Shown here: positions 32,362 through 33,752 of the stretch, piece by piece
Numbering within the stretch: the stretch's first letter is position 1
Layout of the letters: each line of letters opens with the position of its first letter
NCBI GenBank assembly: GCA_902800925.1
Contig: CADCGD010000031.1
Location: 1 to 33,752 of the forward strand
Direction of reading: 5' to 3'
Source of the DNA: an uncultured Bacteroidales bacterium
GTDB taxonomy: Bacteria; Bacteroidota; Bacteroidia; Bacteroidales; Bacteroidaceae
Length of the DNA stretch: 33,752 nt
Position numbers and translations under genes: made by a program
The notes under the pieces: model-generated
The model's database searches: none
Told to the model about the DNA's origin: nothing
What the model saw: only the letters and a program-made list of their open reading frames with translations

Positions 32362-33516
32362 TCAAGAATATACTTCATTCATGCACACATCATAATCCTC
32401 TGTTGGCACTTCTGCAACTCGCTGAAAGGGAAAACAAATACCGATGATTAGTGGTGAAGGGTGAGTGGTGAGAGGTGAGAAGTGAGAACTCAAGAAACGG
32501 TCATAGTAACCTTTGCCACGTCCTAAACGATGACCTGCAGCATCGAAGGCCATGCCAGGCACCAATACGACATCGATATCATCATAGTCCGTAAATGGTT
32601 CACCAACAGGTTCCAGAATATGGAAAGCCCCCTCAGCCAAATCGTCCTGCGAGGTATAGCGTCGCAGCTCCATGGTCTCATCACCTGTCACTTTGGGCAA
32701 CACAACGGTTTTCCCCTGCCCTACCAGCCAATGGATGAGCGGACGGATGTCTACCTCGTCAGGCAAGGGCCAGTAAGCCATGATGGTATTCAAGGGGTGA
32801 GAGGATAGAATTTTCCGAAGTTTTTCAACAATTTCTTCTGACATCTGTGCCAGCTTTTCTTGATGCTGACGTTTGGCCTCACGCATCTGTTGGCGCAACA
32901 ATGGTTTCGTCAGAGCCCCATTACGGGCAGAGAATTCGCACCCACAATATTGCTGATTATAAAAGCCATATTCCTTGAGCAACTGATTCCTACGTTCCTG
33001 CAAACCACCCTTCCGCCAGTTTTGCGCCCAGAAAGTGCACAGCGGAACCGACCCTATTGTGCACTTTGCGTTCACAGCCTGCTCAGCAGCATGTCCTGCA
33101 CGTTCTATCTGCTCCAAACTTTTCCATCGGCTGGAGGCCAGCGTGGTAGCAAAATATTTGACACCCAGCTCTGCAGCTTTACGCGCAGTAGCTATCAGTC
33201 GAAGCGTGAAGCATTGCTCACAGCGGCGCCCCCTTTCAGGTTCGTTTTCTAAGCCACAAACACCCTGTTTCCACACCTCATGGTTATAGTCATCGTCTAT
33301 CCACCGGATGCCAAGACTCTCCGCATGGCGCTTGCTTTCCTCCTTGCGAATCTCATACTCCTCGCGCGGCCATATATTAGGATTATAATAATATATAGTG
33401 GGCCGCACCCCATTCGCCATCAACCATTCCACAATAGCTGATGAACACGGAGCGCAGCATGCATGCAGCAGCACCTCGTCAATGCCTTCAGGAACCGTAA
33501 TCGCTACTTTCTTCAT
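32362..33516 (-). CDS. queH: QueH / 5-formyltetrahydrofolate cyclo-ligase fusion
   Basis: About 384 residues. Residues 1-205 are QueH, which reduces epoxyqueuosine to queuosine in tRNA: 'LLHACCAPCSSA' (vicinal Cys pair plus CxxC-like Cys), 'GRRCEQCFTLRL', 'FATTLASSRWKS' and 'QYCGCEFS'. Residues about 225-384 are 5-formyl-THF cyclo-ligase: 'MAYWPLPDEVDIRPLIHWL', 'VVLPKVTGDETMELR', 'VLVPGMAFDAAGHRLGRGKG' and 'YYDRFL'. The cyclo-ligase half lacks part of its usual N-terminal helix. A heptamer array adds 'SSHFSPLTTHPSPL' between YYDRFL and IIGICF. I chose the ATG at 33514-33516 because the longer frame (33549) would begin upstream of the -7 promoter box. Confidence 0.9.
   Translation of the reverse strand: MKKVAITVPEGIDEVLLHACCAPCSSAIVEWLMANGVRPTIYYYNPNIWPREEYEIRKEESKRHAESLGIRWIDDDYNHEVWKQGVCGLENEPERGRRCEQCFTLRLIATARKAAELGVKYFATTLASSRWKSLEQIERAGHAAEQAVNAKCTIGSVPLCTFWAQNWRKGGLQERRNQLLKEYGFYNQQYCGCEFSARNGALTKPLLRQQMREAKRQHQEKLAQMSEEIVEKLRKILSSHPLNTIMAYWPLPDEVDIRPLIHWLVGQGKTVVLPKVTGDETMELRRYTSQDDLAEGAFHILEPVGEPFTDYDDIDVVLVPGMAFDAAGHRLGRGKGYYDRFLSSHFSPLTTHPSPLIIGICFPFQRVAEVPTEDYDVCMNEVYS
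32448..32489 (-). repeat. Heptamer array inside the queH-FCL gene
   Basis: Six 7-mers on plus: TTAGTGG, TGAAGGG, TGAGTGG, TGAGAGG, TGAGAAG, TGAGAAC. In frame and stop-free in the coding direction; it lengthens a loop after the conserved YYDRFL motif. Confidence 0.85.
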
Positions 33517-33538
33517 CTCTTCTACGCGAATCTGAATG

Positions 33539-33570
33539 CAAAGGTACAACTAATCTTTGGAACTTCCAAA
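33539..33570 (-). promoter_or_regulatory. Promoter for the queH-FCL gene
   Basis: On the minus strand TTTG (33567-33570) as -33 and TACCTTTG (33539-33546, exact TAnnTTTG) as -7, with a 20-nt spacer. Its position rules out the upstream ATG at 33549 as the start on this transcript. Confidence 0.75.
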
Positions 33571-33595
33571 TAACTCAGCGACATTTGAACAAGCG

Positions 33596-33619
33596 CCCTA
33601 ACACCCTAACACACTCACA
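33596..33619. repeat. Short CCCTAACA tandem repeat
   Basis: CCCTAACA twice, then CACTCACA, upstream of the queH promoter. It resembles the CCTAACA heptamers in the TPR gene but with an 8-nt unit. Confidence 0.5.
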
Positions 33620-33653
33620 TTAGGATTTCTGCATGTTGGGGCAAACAAGGGCT

Positions 33654-33674
33654 ATTGTAAATTGTCAATTTTGA
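33654..33674. repeat. Short ATTGTCA-type heptamer repeat
   Basis: ATTGTAA, ATTGTCA, ATTTTGA in tandem, similar to the ATTATCA array at 28751-28771. Apart from the repeats and hairpin, bases 33571-33752 hold nothing I can identify. Confidence 0.45.
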
Positions 33675-33686
33675 CGTCCAGGCTTG

Positions 33687-33710
33687 AAAACCACCATTTT
33701 AGGTAGTTTT
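33687..33710 (-). terminator. Hairpin near right edge, possible terminator
   Basis: AAAACCACC (33687-33695) faces GGTAGTTTT (33702-33710) with a 6-nt loop. On the minus-strand RNA every position pairs (one G-U). It may end a transcript entering from beyond the window. Confidence 0.35.
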
Positions 33711-33752
33711 TGCCACCTGACGCGTCTTAATTAGATTAAACTTTATTATTTT

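Overview
The window looks like a chromosomal segment of a Prevotella/Segatella-type member of the Bacteroidales (Bacteroidota). Three things support this: several promoters fit the Bacteroidetes consensus (TTTG at -33, TAnnTTTG at -7, spacer 19-20 nt); many predicted secreted proteins and lipoproteins begin with Bacteroidetes-style signals; and the gene set includes a DUF4301 protein, a QueH/5-formyltetrahydrofolate cyclo-ligase fusion, a Dcp-like M3 lipoprotein and a leu operon that includes a citramalate-synthase-like gene. No tRNA, rRNA, CRISPR array, insertion sequence or phage gene was seen.

Layout. (1) 115-3188, minus: two PEGA-domain secreted proteins. One is intact. The other is a decayed PEGA-Sel1 gene broken by a G9-tract frameshift and two in-frame TAA codons. 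(2) 3287-12318, minus: a compact eight-gene operon of a membrane protein, a 1038-residue tubulin/FtsZ-like GTPase with a C-terminal GYF_2 domain, a zinc-ribbon/TM/MORN-like protein, and five secreted proteins of mostly unknown function (one NTF2-like, one related to the PEGA proteins, one glycine-zipper). This is the best candidate for an undescribed system. (3) 12715-14620, plus: a C11 clostripain-family lipoprotein and a small lipoprotein, ending at a hairpin shared with the converging yebC. (4) 14652-17901, minus: pheT-yebC. (5) 18011-25589, minus: leuA-leuC-leuD-cimA-leuB, followed without a gap by a TPR protein and an M15-like peptidase. (6) 25938-32247, minus: a FlaA1/CapD-type NDP-sugar dehydratase, DUF4301, an M3 peptidase and a cytidylate-kinase-like protein. 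(7) 32362-33516, minus: queH-FCL fusion.

Regulation. The leu operon has a readable transcription-attenuation leader. It contains a promoter, a 21-codon leader peptide with four consecutive Ile codons plus three Leu codons, a 10-bp long-range pairing, and a 9-bp terminator followed by six T's just before leuA. The operon pairs LeuCD and LeuB with both a leucine-type and a citramalate-type synthase, so an isoleucine sensor makes sense if it also makes 2-oxobutyrate. The leuA copy here carries a frameshift about 25 codons before its expected end.

A second theme is a family of degenerate tandem 7-nt repeats (TGAGAGG, TGATGGG, TGTTGGG and TGATAAA variants) and 8-nt repeats (TTATTTCG, ATGTTTCG). 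The 8-mers and one 7-mer array fill short intergenic spacers. Other 7-mer arrays sit in frame inside at least five unrelated genes, where they encode LTSHLSP-like loops or signal-peptide cores.
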